Assembly (NCBI RefSeq): GCF_030463565.1
Contig: NC_134649.1
Location: forward strand, 1,188,001 to 1,252,000
DNA length: 64,000 bases
Reading direction: 5' to 3'
Source: Pelecanus crispus
Taxonomy: Eukaryota > Chordata > Aves > Pelecaniformes > Pelecanidae
The position numbers and the translations under genes were made by a program. The notes under the pieces were generated by a model. It did no database searches and was not told the DNA's origin. It was given only the letters and a program-made list of their open reading frames with translations. Positions 30,279-42,700 of the stretch are shown here, one piece after another (positions within the stretch are counted from its first letter, which is position 1; every line of letters begins with the position of its first letter).

Positions 30279-30844
30279 GGCTGTGTCATGGTTCAGCCCC
30301 AGCCCCAGCTCAGCACCACGCAGCCGCTCGCTCACTGCCCCTACCCCCATGGGATGGGGGAGAGAATCGGAGGAGTGAGAGTGAGAAACACTCCTGGGGT
30401 GAGATAAGAACAGTTTAATAATTGAAATAAAATAAAGTAAAATAATAACAATATAATAATAATAGTAATAATAATATCCAAAGCAAGTGATGCCCAATGC
30501 AGTTGCTCACCACCCGCCGACCGATGCCCAGCCAGTTCCCAGCAGCGATCGCTGCTCCCCGGCCAACCCCCCCAGTTTCCATACTGCCCATGACGCCGGA
30601 TGGTATGGAATGGCCCTTGGGGCAGTTGGGATCAACTCTCCTGGCTGTGCCCCCTCCCAGCTCCTTGTGCCCCTGGCAGAGCAGGGGAAGCTGAAAAGTC
30701 CTTGACTGGCATGAGCAGTGCTGAGCAACAACTAAACCATCAGCGTGTTATCAGCATTAATCTCATCCTAAATCCAAACCACAGCACTGTGCCTGCTGCT
30801 AGGAAGAAAATTAACTCTATCCCAGCCGAAACCAGGACAGGCTG
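30279..30844 (-). mobile_element. Solo LTR of an endogenous retrovirus (ERVL-type) with target duplication
   Basis: A 556-bp LTR at 30284-30839 starts TGTCATGG and ends CCAGGACA, giving TG...CA termini. It is flanked on both sides by the 5-bp duplication GGCTG (30279-30283 and 30840-30844). I recognise the sequence as a common neoavian ERVL-type LTR family. No internal retroviral genes are present, so it is a recombination remnant. Minus orientation is inferred because that strand carries a degraded TATA-like box after a CRE-like motif, then an ATTAAA, in the right order. Inside is an A/T-rich AATAAT microsatellite at about 30413-30480. Confidence 0.92.
30413..30480 (+). repeat. AATAAT-type microsatellite inside the LTR
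   Basis: A run of TAA-like trinucleotides and AATAAA/AATAAT units, a variable part of this LTR family. The AATAAA strings on the + strand here belong to the repeat and need not act as poly(A) signals. Confidence 0.85.
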
Positions 30845-33800
30845 GGAAGGAGCTGGGGGTGCCTGGGTCTGCCAGAAACTGCCTCCCCTCGAGGATCTGC
30901 CAGCGGCTGCTGCTGGGCAGCACCCTTGGGTTTGAATTTCCCTGGCATTCCCGTTCTTATTTCCCCACCCCTTGCCATCATCTCACAGCAGCTCTGAGGA
31001 GAACCTGCAGACAGAGCGTGTCTGGGGAACAGATGCTCCAAGGAACATCGTGTCCCTCCGGAAAGCCTGGCTTTCCTCCCCCCTCGGTAAATCTGGAGCC
31101 TGCTACCCCGAAAGCTGCGGCAGCGGACTGCTGCTCCTCTCCCAGCCGGCCTGCGGAGCATCACCCAAAGCTCCCCGTTGCTGTTAAATGTCTGGGTAAA
31201 GGAGGGAGGCTGGTCTGTAGCACAGGAGGGAGAGAAAGGAAAAGATGGGAGTCATGGCCCAGGGGGTTGAGACGTCTCCCACCGCTGGGGAAGGGAGGGG
31301 GTCCTGGGGGCACCCCTGAAAGCCCCAGAGGAAACCCCGGTCCATAAGCCAAGGTCGGCATCTTTAAAGAAAGATTTGCAGTGAGCAAAGGGGGAAGCTA
31401 AAGCGCAGTGGATAAATGGTCTGGCTGCTTTTCTCTGCCACTTCTTCCAGCTGATGTTGAATGAAAGCCCGCAGAGGTGAGGGATGAGGCTTTTCAAGGG
31501 CGTCCTTCCCCTGAGCCATCACAGCCCGCTTTCCGGGAAGGGTGGGATGCAGCACCCTGCTGCGCTCCTGGCCGCAGGTGAAGCTCGGGCCGGCTCCTCC
31601 ATGGCTGTGCCTGGCCCGCCGCTTGCGTCTGCACAAAACCCACAGCGTTGCTTCTGGGTTTTCATGCTGCGAGCCGGGGAAGGCAGGGGTGGCGATGCAC
31701 GGATGCGCCTGCAACGTTTAATGCTCTTAAAAACGCACCCCTGCCTGGGGCAGCCTTTGGCTGGGCCTCCTCGCCTGCGTGCGAGGGGGGGATGCCCCAC
31801 ACCACAGCCCCCCTGCCTGACTCCTTTCCCAAATGGCTTCGCATCGCCCTTGAGCCCCACCAGTGGCTCGGTGGCACCGGGAGCCCGGGGCCGGGCAGCA
31901 GCCGCCGGCAACGCCAGCGCGTGGAGGGTGGGAATCCCACGGGATGCGCACAACCCCGCGCAGGCACCCGTCCTCTGCGGGAGGGCGAGGAGGGGCTGGC
32001 ACACAGCTCTGGGCTCAGACGCTGCTTGTCACCTTTAATTTGCACTGAAGGGTTACTAAATCCAGAAACGAAGGCCGCTTGCTAATTAGTTTATTCTTTA
32101 AAGCAGCCTTTTAGGAGCAACTCAGTCATCCTGGAAAAGGCTTCCTTCTCCCAGGGCTGCCGAGGGATGTCATTACTTGGTTAGGTCAGCTAATGGAGCT
32201 GGAACAAACAACCCCGTGCACGCAGTCCCTCCTTCGCGTCTCCCGGAGACTGCAGGGATCAAAGCCCGGGTGACAGCGTGCGGTGTCACCGGCTGAAAGC
32301 GGCGGCGGAGGGGGCCAGCCCTCCTCACCCCCGGTGCTTTCACTTAGAAATAAGCAGCGAGGGCTGCTGCGGGGTGACGGCCCGGCCAGGGACCCCTGCC
32401 TCCTCCCGGGCCGCGACGCGTTCCGATGGCCGTGAGTGGTTTTTTTTTTAAGAGCAGCCTTGCTGAGAAATCGCAGTAATCCCCAGGGCTGCTTGGGAGT
32501 CCGCGGAGAAGCGTGAGAAATTTTGTGAAAGGCTGTGGGCAAATTGTGCATTTGAACAAATTCCGCAAGTGAAATGCAGGGCCGTGCGATTCCGAGTTCT
32601 CTGTTGGCTTTCTTCTCCCTTTCTCTCTTTTTTTCCCTCTGCCCTGCTCCCTGCTTCCCTCGCCTCCCCAAGGGCGGCTGCAGGAAAGCCCGGCCTCAGG
32701 GAGCAGGGGCTACCAACGTTTTAGGAGGCTTTGGAGGGGTTTTTCTTGGTTTTGTTCTTAAATTTGGAGGATGTTGCGCCCAAAAAAAAAAAAAAAGTTT
32801 TACCCCAAAATTCTTCCTTTTCGAAATGCCAGCATGTGGCTACCTGCCACGTCAGAACGGGGTTCCGAACTGCTCCCGGAGCTCTGCTAGCTCCGAGTGC
32901 TTCCCTCAGTCACTCCAAAACAGTCTCGCTGGGAACTCCTCATCCTCCCCGCGAAGGCCTGGGATGGCGGGGTCGCTGCAGGTCTTGGCCCCTTCTCCCA
33001 GCGCGCAGCGGCAACGGCGCGGCGGCTGCGCGGAGGGACGAGGCTCCGAGAGCAGCGCCGGGCTCGGCCCCTCGTACGTCCCCGCGTGGGAATCCCGGCA
33101 GCGCTGGAGCAGCAGAGAAGCCACGATGTTTTCTCTCCAGTTATCCTCTGGGAAGTAAAAGCTCGTCCTTGTTAACTCCAGCGCAGGGGAGCTCTGCACC
33201 AGCTCCCCAAAGGCGCGCGGCTGCCGAGGAGGGCTTGTGCCAGCGCCCCGGTGCCCGGACGTGCCTGCGCACGCCTTTTCCCTAAAGCCTGCCTGAGGAT
33301 TTTCTGTGGGCAGGGGGACGCTGCATGCCAGGCACGCTGCCGTTCGGGCCTTGGGCCGTATCCTGGCAGCTGCCCTCCGTGGTCTGACACAAACCATTTT
33401 CCGCCCGGATTTTGGGTGCTGGATTCAGCCGCCGGCCCCGGGAAGGGGGGAGCTGGTGTGCGCAGCAGAGCCGAGCTGCTTGCCGGGGTGTGCCGGGAGC
33501 TGGGGAGCGGGGCAGGGGCCACCCAAACCCTGCAGGAAGCCAGGGTGTGGGAAGGGGCTGCCTTCCCTCTGCCCCGGAGGTTTTAGAGCCAGAGTTGGTG
33601 AACATGGACTGGCTGAGGAAGTCCCGAGTCCCTCGATTGCAAAAAGGCGATGCTTAAAAGACAGAAAAACCCCCAAGCTGCTATCGTGCCCTCAGAACAG
33701 CATCGGTTTCTCACTTTAGTCCCTGTGCCGTTTCGGTATAGACCTGGTTTGTCGTTCCCGTGGTTCTCAGCCAGGGTCGATGGCGCGGCGTGCGCAGCCT

Positions 33801-36800
33801 GCCTGCTCCGAGCCTTCTGCGGTGAGGGCAGAGAAGCTGCTCAGCTGGCCGTGTCCCCGTGGGGCTGCGTCTGTGCCCTGGGAGGGCCGGGAAGGGCGCT
33901 GGCTGGGGGGCTATGGGGTAATGGAGCATCCCTGCATGGGGCAGCCCCTTCCAGCCGGCGTAGGGTTCGCCGGCAGCGATGCCTTGGGCAACCGCAGCTT
34001 TGGGTCCCTACCCTCGCCGTCTTGTTCTGCTCCTGCCTGGAAACGTGTTTGGGAGGATTTGGGGAAGAGGCAGGCGCCTTACGGGCCTCCCTGGGGCTGG
34101 CAGAGGTGCTGACATAAAAGCAGGGGCCGCTGTTACCCCGGGAGCCCGCAGCTGCCTGTCCCCCACGCCAGAGCCCTTGGCGGGTCGGGGATGTTGAGGT
34201 GAGGCTGGAGAAGCTCGCTGGGAAGGCTGCTCGCGGCTGAAAATCTCTCCGCAGCGTCCCAGAGGGTTTGGGGGCTGGCTAGAGCCCAGAAGGGCACCGG
34301 ACGGGTGCTCTCGCGGGACGGGGCAGAGGCGGGCGGCTGGTGGCTGGGGCGCAGGGCAGCGAGGATCACGCAGGGCAGGGGGGCACGGGGGGACCAGAAG
34401 TGCTGCCAGCGCGTGCTCTGGGAGCAAAAACACCAGCCGGTCCCTAACTGGGGACGGTTCCTGGCAAAGCTGCTCGCTGCTGTTCTGACAATATTTCTCC
34501 TCTTGTTGCATTTGTTATTGCTGGACGTTGTTACCGTCGCTGTCGAGCCCGCGGTCTCCCGGGCTGCAGCGCGCTGACGATTGCAACTCCTGCTCGTCCG
34601 CAGCGCCGGTGTCTGGGATGGAATGTGGTCCCATTCCTGGCTGCTGCCCTGTTGCTGCGGTTTCCTCGTGCGTTGGCCCCGCAGTCGCTTTACCAGGCCC
34701 CCGGCACGGCAGGCGGGGGTCTGCAGGTCTCTGTCGAGGTATGGAGACGGCACGGAGCACCCGCCTTGGCTCCTGGCCCCGCGACAGCCCTCGCGCGCGC
34801 CCCGAGGGCGAAGGAAAGAGGCTTGGGCATGGTGGGGGCCAGCGCGGAGGCATGCCGCTGCGCGCCAGCTCTGCGGCCAGGGCAGCCGCCCTGCGGAGCT
34901 GCGGGCACGTTATCAGCCGGACGCTCCTGCCGCTGCAATCGCGGCTTTTGTTTTTTTAAATGGGTGGAGAGTGGAAACCCGGCGTCCCCTTTCTGTACAA
35001 ACAAGAGGGATTTATTATCCCAGGGGCCCAGCTCTCTGAATTGCACTAACGCAGCTCCCGGCCCTCTCTCATCTCTCACCCTCGTTGCTGAGCTCCGCGG
35101 ACGCGGGCTGAGCGTCGTCCCCGCGAGCTGCGCGGCCGCCCCAACAGCGCCGGCGTTATCGGGGCCGGGGCGGACGTGCCCGAGGGTGTCTTTGAGTCGG
35201 CACCGAAACAGCTCGGGGTTCTGGCTGGCGGTGCTGCTGGCCCGACCCAACGCCACCACGGGTCCCACCGGGCAGCCAGCGTGCAGGCATGGCTGGAAGA
35301 GCTCAGCCTTAATCAGTGCAAGGTAATTAGTGATTTCTAGCCCATTCCCTTCCCTACAAACAACTCATGAAAAACCCGCCGTCAATTTAAACCTTTTAAA
35401 ATGTTTATTTCAAAATACCTCTGGAGGGGGCAATGGGAGCTCTTGAGTTCCTGCCTGCGTGGTTACAGCTTGCAAAAAAAAAAAAAAATACCCACTTCCT
35501 AATTTCTTGAAGCTCCAACAACAAATAATCCAAGGAGTGAAGCGCTGCTTCCCCGAGGAGCGTACCCCCGGCAGCCCAGCCCAGCCCCGCGGATGTGACC
35601 CACCGCAGCCGAAGGTTTTTCCTCTCTCTGGCTCAGCCGCCGCCGTGCCCCCGCCACCGTGGCGAGCGCTGAGGGCTTGTGCCTGCACGCTGCTCTGGAG
35701 CCGGAGGCAGAGCCAGGCCCTGGAGCGAGCCCTGCTGAAGGCAGAGCTTCTGCCTTGCGCAGCGGATGCACAGATCCATGAAAACCAGAAAGGAAGGGGA
35801 ATTGTTTTTCGAAGAGCTGGCGGCAGCGAGGGGATTTCTTTTCGTCCTCTCCCAAAGGCTCTCTGGAGTGCAAAGGGAATCCACGTTCCCGTCTCCTCTG
35901 GGCAGAGGGCACGTGCATCTCCTGTCTCTTTTCCTTCCTCTCGCTCTCGTCCCCATTTCTTTAAACCGTGGGGAAGGGCCGGTTTCCACAGTGGGGACCA
36001 GGGGGCTCTGCGGTCTCTCCCAGCTCTGCTCCCGGTCCCCTCCCTGTGCAGCAGCCTCCTCGGCAGCCGAGCCCCGTCCCCTCCCCGGCTGCGAAGATGC
36101 TCGGTGCTCAAGGGACGGGCGGGCACTTCGCTCCCCGGTGCTGTGAAACCGCGGGGCTGGTTCCCGGCACTCTCAGCTGCCCGGTATTGCTGCTCCGATG
36201 CCTCCTGACGTCTGAGGGACACCGGGACAGAACAGGAGAGCTGCATGGCAGCGACTGGGCTGTGCTGCTTTTCAAGGGATTTCCGCTTTTCCCTCTTTAC
36301 TCCCTGGATTGCTTTAAGTGCATCAGCGATGGCGTGTGACCCCTGGGACCCCGGGAGTGGGGAATGCCAGGGCTGCCTGAGCTCCTGCCTGCTGCCCGCA
36401 GCCCTGGCCAGTCCTGATGTCCCGGTCCTGCCCAGGGCTCCATCTCCACCGCGCCCAAACCAGCGCGGCGGGGCTGCCGTTCGGGAGCCCTGACCCACGC
36501 GAGCCTCCAAGCCTCCGCTTGAACCCGGCGGCAGGTGAAGGTGACGATCCTCCTCCCAAGGCGGGATAATTACTTGCTCGGGCCTTCCTTGCATGCTTCT
36601 TGGTCCATCGCTCTCAGCAATTAGCCCTTGGGAGCGGCTGGGGAGTAGGTTCTCGGGTTCGTTCTTTCTCATGGGAGTTTCACATCAGCAGCTCTTCCCC
36701 GTAATTTGCTCTGATGTGTCTCTTTGCCCCAGCTGAACCTGGGCGGCAGCCGTAACCTCACCTGCCCGCACGCCAAGATGAATAAAATGCCGGTCCTAGC

Positions 36801-37022
36801 GTGAAGCCAGCATCCGCGGGTGGGATGTTGGGGGTGTTGGGGTCCACAGAGCTCACGCTGCACCTCCTCCCTGCCACTTGCGAGGGTCCCTCTGCTTTCC
36901 AGAAATCGCTCTTCTCATCTTCACACGGCAGAGGTACCTCCAGTGCCCAAATACGAGCTTGCACACGGATGCAGTTCCACATCCTAGTGGTTTGGGTTTT
37001 CTTCATCCTGGGAGGATTAATA
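30845..37022. other. GC-rich intergenic segment without recognised genes
   Basis: About 6.2 kb of GC-rich sequence with CpG-dense patches at about 33.0, 34.2-35.3 and 35.6-36.2 kb. Many open frames overlap in all phases, the longest on the minus strand at 35410-36672 (420 codons). None has a motif or composition that I recognise as coding. Short A-runs occur at about 32781 and 35475. Confidence 0.5.
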
Positions 37023-37077
37023 TAGAATCATAGAATCATAGAATGCTTTGGGTTGGAAGGGACCTTGAGAGATCATG
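37023..37077 (-). mobile_element. CR1 LINE 3' tail fragment
   Basis: Only the extreme 3' end of a CR1 copy is present, in reverse orientation. ATAGAATC repeats are followed by GCTTTGGGTTGGAAGGGACC. An A-run follows about 55 bases later. Confidence 0.92.
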
Positions 37078-39129
37078 AAATATAAACATTAATTTTGATT
37101 AAGAACTGGTGTGTCACATTTTGGACTTTATTTTAAAAAAAAAAAAAATGAGGGAAAACCCAGCTACCCCAGAATAATCCCAGACTGGCGCCTGAGCCAG
37201 TCCTCTAAGCACGCGAGGAGATGAAATCAGTACTCCTGCCGTAGGAGCAGGGGAAACTGAGGCAGGCAGGGGTAAGAGGAGGCTGAGCAGACCAATGCTG
37301 GAAGGCGACCGTGCCGTAGGACAGAGACTGCACGTCTGCCAGCTGCAGCCTGCAGTCGCGGAGAGCCGGTGTTAGACAGAGGTGACTGAAACTTTCGGTG
37401 GTCAACCTCCAGGACGCCTTCCTTTGACCCTCCCGAAACCTCCTTTCCCTTGGGAGCAGCTCGGAGCTGCGCCAGTCGGAGCCCCGAGGCAGCGCGGCAC
37501 GCCGCACCGTGCCCAGGGTGCGCGGTCCCGCCGGCTGCCGTGTTCGTGCCACGCTGCCCGAGCCGTGTAACCAAAGGCTGTAGGTGCCCTCAAGCAGCGC
37601 CTGGTATGTTCCTGCCCACCCCGAGTGGAAACAGGCTGGAGTGACGGGGCGAGAACATTGCATCCATTGGCATGTTTCTACTTTTAACATGTTAAAGATC
37701 ATGTCTGTAACCTGCTCTAATTTTAGGCTGGCGTATATCCGCACTGAATTCCCAGCACGGAGGAATGGCTGCAGGTGTAAAATTAGATGTAGTATTTATG
37801 GGCTGGCGGTTACCAGTGCTCCGTCACTAAAAAGCGCAGTGCTCATTCGTGTCCGCGCTTCTGCCTCCCGTGCTTCATGCCAATCGCCTCCCGCCGTTCT
37901 CCCAGCCCAGGATTAGCCTGCAATCAAAATCGTGTTATCCGGGCGGGGGTTTATAGGGAAAGGCCACCCTTCCTGCCTTTAGGAATTGATCCGTATTAGG
38001 ATCAGTTAAACATAGCAGCCTTTCATTCCTGGTGGCTTTGGCTGGCAAGAGTTAGGAAAGCACGCTCGATCAGAGACTGAATGAGTATAAATGGTGTGCT
38101 TCCAGTCTCTGCCACAGCTGGAGAAAAGATTATGTGAAATAACTAACATGGGAATGTTAATCGGCATTAGCTGTAGTCCAAATTCCATTATCAGGAATGC
38201 TAAATACAGAGGAGGAAAGCGCTCGGATTAGGGTGGCTTGGCAGCAGCCTCTCTTCCCCGATGTTTGGGTCTTGTGCTCCAGCTTTTATTTAAAATACAA
38301 ATCACTTTCTTTCCCTCATCAGTACGAACAACAAAAAAACGTCAAAATATACAGCAGCTGTAAATCAGCGCAGTGGTGTGTGCCGGCAGCCTGGAACGCT
38401 CTTTGGAGGACACGTTAAAGCGTCGGCTTTTTAATCTAAGCATAAACATCCCTGCTCGTGTCCGACCAGCGGGACTCGGCGTGCCAGAGACGTGGTCACG
38501 GAGAGGCGGGCGACTGGATGGGTCTGCACGGGACGCCGTCAGCCCGCGTGGCTGAGGGGACTCGGAAAGTACCCCATTTTTTTTTTCTCCAGGCCTGATC
38601 TATGTAAGCAGCAACAGAGCGTGCAAACCAGGACGCGAATCTCAGTCTCCTTCCACGTCCGTGCAGGCAGAGCACATCTGTACGGACCGATTTCACTGAA
38701 AAACACACGGCGCTGGAGGAACCTGCCTCGCGGCGAGGAAGCTTGCAGAAGGAAAGGCTTCGCGCCTGAATGCAGTCTCCTCAGCATTTGATTTTTTAAT
38801 ACTGATTATGATTTTGTATTAGGCTGCTCAGTCCCTGGTTTCAATGCTTTTCACTGCACGCTTTATCCTGACCCTTGTTTTCCAACTCTTTGTAGTTAAT
38901 ACTTCTGAAGTAACTCAGGCTCCTCCTGCTTTCATTTGAGCTGGAAATGCAGGGAAGATGTGGGCAAGGAGCTGTCTGCTGTGGAGTGGAATATGACGTA
39001 GGGGAAAATCCTTACGGCAGAGTTCACCCCACTCCAGCAAACTGGAACTCTGATGGATTTACCCGTGCTTCTACCCACCCTTGCACACCCCGTGCAAGGC
39101 TGCCTGGGCTCACCGGGGGAGGCGGAGAG
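37078..39129. other. Intergenic segment with a possible conserved non-coding block
   Basis: No gene is recognised. From about 37,650 to 38,240 the sequence is AT-richer than its surroundings, free of CpG decay products and repeats, and has the look of conserved non-coding DNA. This is an impression, not a measurement. Confidence 0.35.
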
Positions 39130-39703
39130 GGAGCGGTGGAGCGGCCGATTCCGCTGCTCTGCTCTGCTCACCTGGAGCCCTGCGTCCAGCTCTGGGGCCC
39201 TCAGCACAAGGACACGGAGCTGTTGGAGCAGGTCCAGAGGAGGCCACAAAAATGATGCGAGGGCTGGAGTTGCTCTGCTGCGGGGCCAGGCTGGGGGAGC
39301 GGGGGGTGTTCAGTCTGGAGAGGAGGGGGCTGCGGGGAGACCCGATAGCAGCCTTGCAGCGCTGAAAGGGGCCGATAGGAAGGATGGGGACAAGCTTTTT
39401 AGCAAGGCCTGTTGTGACAGGACAAGGAGTAATGGATTTAAACTAAAGAAGATTAGGTTTAGACTGGATATAAGGAAGAAATTGTTTACACTGAGGGTGG
39501 TGAAGCACTGGCACAGGTTGCCCAGAGAGGCGGTGGAGGCCCCATCCCTGGAAACATCCCAGGCCAGGCTGGACAGGGCTGTGAGCACCCTGGGTTGGTT
39601 AAAGCTGTCCCTGCTCGCTGCAGGGGTTGGGCTGGGTGGCCTCGAAAGGTCCCTTCCAGCCCAAAGCATTCCATGGTTCTATGGTTCTATGATTCTATGA
39701 CGG
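39130..39703 (+). mobile_element. CR1 LINE 3' region (about 570 bp)
   Basis: The longest CR1 copy in the window, in + orientation, ending in TTCTATGGTTCTATGATTC. It encodes the C-terminal part of ORF2: MRGLELL and LRGDPIAALQR in one frame, then CDRTRSNGFKLKK, RFRLDIRKKLFTLRVVKHW and HRLPREAVEAPSLE in another, so a frameshift lies near 39365. It is 5'-truncated and inactive. The 5' edge is approximate. Confidence 0.94.
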
Positions 39704-42700
39704 TTGCTCTATAGCTTACTGTTCAAGAGGCCCTCGCTGCAGAGACCGCTCTTGAATGCCTCCCAGGCTGTACGCAAGGAGGAATTTGGAAGTGGAAGCC
39801 GCCCTGTTAGCAGGACAGAGGTTATTTTATCAATGGAGTTGCAACACAGATTGCTCACTCAACTGAAGTAACTGAGCCAACAACAGTGTTCAAATAACAA
39901 AATCCAAGAGGGATGAAGACTGACACTGTTTAGCAGGGCTGGAGTCTCACCAGCTAAAATAAGCCCTGAATTTAGGCATCAAGTCGTGGAGCAGAAGATG
40001 CCCACGTAGCCAGGGAAGGGTGCTCTTCGAGAGGCAGCAAGCAGCCCACGTGGGATGCTCCGGGGCGTACGTGCCCTCCCAGGGCAGACGCGGCATCCGG
40101 GCAGCGCTGGAGGAGCTCTTGACTGTCGGGACAGTGTCTGCTGTCGGCTTTGAGTGCGCCCTGGCACTTGGCACACGCAAAAGCACGTGAAAGTGGCAGA
40201 GGACAGGACTCTTTTCAGAGTAGTTCTCAGGCTGCTCAGATGCTTTGACCCAAGGGTGGTTTTGTTGTCCTCTCTCTTGAAATGGCAAGACGTTGAGAAA
40301 ACCCATCGTTGAATAGCTCGCGCAGCAGGGCAGCCCCGAGAGCAGGCTCATGTTTCGTGGCTGCTGAACCGAACGGGCAGGTATTTCAGGCAGCCTCTCG
40401 CTGCCCAGTGGCTTTGTCCAGCATGCCGCGGTGAGGCACGGGAATTAGGACTCAGCGTGCCTGCTGCCTTCTTCCAGGGCTGCTCCAAGGGCTGAGGCCT
40501 CTGCTCTACAGCCAGATCAGCTCCCGGATTTGTGTACAGATTGCTGCCTAGCATGAGCCAAAGCTCCTTTCCAGAACCAAATCCCATTCACAGGAAATTC
40601 ACACCCCGTTTACCATCGGCCAGCATCCAAGAGGGAGCTGTAAACGCAGGCGGATTTATTTTGCAGGAGTATCATGAAATCGGTGGGTGCGGGAACTGGG
40701 CAGCACCGGTGCGAGCTGACAGCCGTGTGCCAGCCTCGCGGGTCACCCCAGGCGCTCCTGATCTCCCTGCCTTACCCGGGGGTTTGTGCAGCCCCCAGCC
40801 GCCTCCCCTTTCTCCTCTGCTGCAGCTCGGTTCTCGCTCCTCCTGTGAACCCCAGGCTGTCCCGGGTTTTGCTGCGGCAGGTTCAGCTGCTATCTCTGCA
40901 GACGGCAGGGTTTCAAACCCCGCTGGTTTCCCGCTGATCAGAGCAGATGGAGAGCAAAGTATGGCAGAGATAATGAAGCTATTTTGTGAGGCTTGGAGAG
41001 CTGTGTGCTGTTTCTCTGGCTTCAGGAGACACTGCTGTTCAGGATTATTGTGGGAGACGCTGCGGTTGCTATTATTACATTGCAAATCCATGCCTGGATG
41101 GCTGCTAACCTGGGACCCCGCTTGCTTTGCTCCCCATGAACCTAAAAATGAATCAAGGATCTTTCCTGTGCTGACAGGAGTTCCCAAGAGGAGACGCGGT
41201 GTGAGGGAGCTACTGAAGGTCAAGGGGCTCCAGTTTCACTGCTGATCTGTTTGAGCTTAAACAAGGCTCCAAGCTGTTGACGGCCCAACCCCAGGCATCA
41301 TACATACAAGGATGAGAAGCTCAGGAAGAGCTTTCCCTTTGCTATTGACTCCATTGCGAAAGCTTTGGAAACGGCGACCAGTGTTGCCTAGGAGCTCCGG
41401 TTTCCAGCATAGCCAGCCAGCAAAACCGACCCAGTGAGGCTGGAGAAAGACGCGCTGATGACAAACAGCCACGTGAGATGCTTTCCTCTGCACTGGGCTG
41501 GCTCCCCACAGACAGAGCATCGTCCCTCTGAAGGCCTGTCTGCAGCTGTGCTAGCATTCAGATGGATTTGCACACTATCCGTTCCCACAGAGACACATTT
41601 TTCTCTTTCACTGCAAATGAATCAGTCGTTAAACTGGAGCACAGTTACTCCCTGGCTAGTCTGTTCTATCAGGCACACGAAGGCATTCAGGTCTGGTTAA
41701 GTTCTTTTTGATCTTTACATTCCTTTAGTCTCCTTATCACTTCCCTTTATCCCTTCTATTTGTCTGTCCTCCCTGTTACCGTATTGGTGGTAAGGCTTTA
41801 TCTCTGTGACCAAACCAGTCCATGGGCAATGGGCTTTGTCGTGCTGTTGCCGTATTTCACTTGAAGCGCTGGTCCAGGCACGGAGGTTCCCGGCGTTCCC
41901 TTTGCCTCCGCTCTGAGCGCAGGCAGACCCGTGGCTGCTGGGCAGCCAGGCAGTTTGAGAGCCTGCCAGAACGAAAGAGCCCCTGCGGTTCCCCTTCGGC
42001 TCTCTGCTGTAAGCCAGCCCATGGACGAGTTGCTTCTCAGGGAGCACTTGCAGGATGAGTTCAGGATCTCCACGTTTCCACATGCTTGTGTTGTGTTTTC
42101 TGCCTCCACGGCTGCTCCTGAACCGCTTTGCTAATCCAGTGGGCCTTGCGGGGCTACACTGGGCTCTCCGTCCGCACAGTGTTTGCTCTTTCACTCTGCA
42201 GATTTGCCCAGGGTACCGTGGCATCCCGGGAGGCCCACGGACAGAAGCTCCTGTGTTACAGGAGCCGCATTATCTGATCGAAGCTCCTGCCTACTGCTGC
42301 TGATAAACAGAGGCAGCAGCAAACCCCACTTTTCTTTGCAGTGTGGGGAACCAGAATCTAATGGTGATGATTTCCTGATGCATGTCTGAACGCAAGAAGC
42401 TTTTGGTATGTCTCTTGCACCCACTGTTGCTTCTAATCCTGGCCACGCAGCGTTCACATCCTGGGGTACGACCACAGCGCGTGTTACGCAGAGTTCAGTC
42501 ACAGCTTTCTGGGGTGAACACTGCAGTCTGTATGTGCCACGCTGACTTTGGTTTCACTTGGAAATTCAGCTCCTTTACGCTTGTTGGAATGTGCTGCTTA
42601 ATTAATATACTTTATCACACAGATGCTGCGGACCACAGTGCTAAAAATACAGGTCTACTGGCTGTCTCTCAGTGCTGTTGCCTCATCACAACAATTTCAC

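Noticed and set aside
39053..39700. 216-codon + strand frame as a host gene
   Set aside because: Its sequence is the C-terminal part of the CR1 ORF2 protein plus unrelated upstream sequence. It is a frameshifted transposon fragment.
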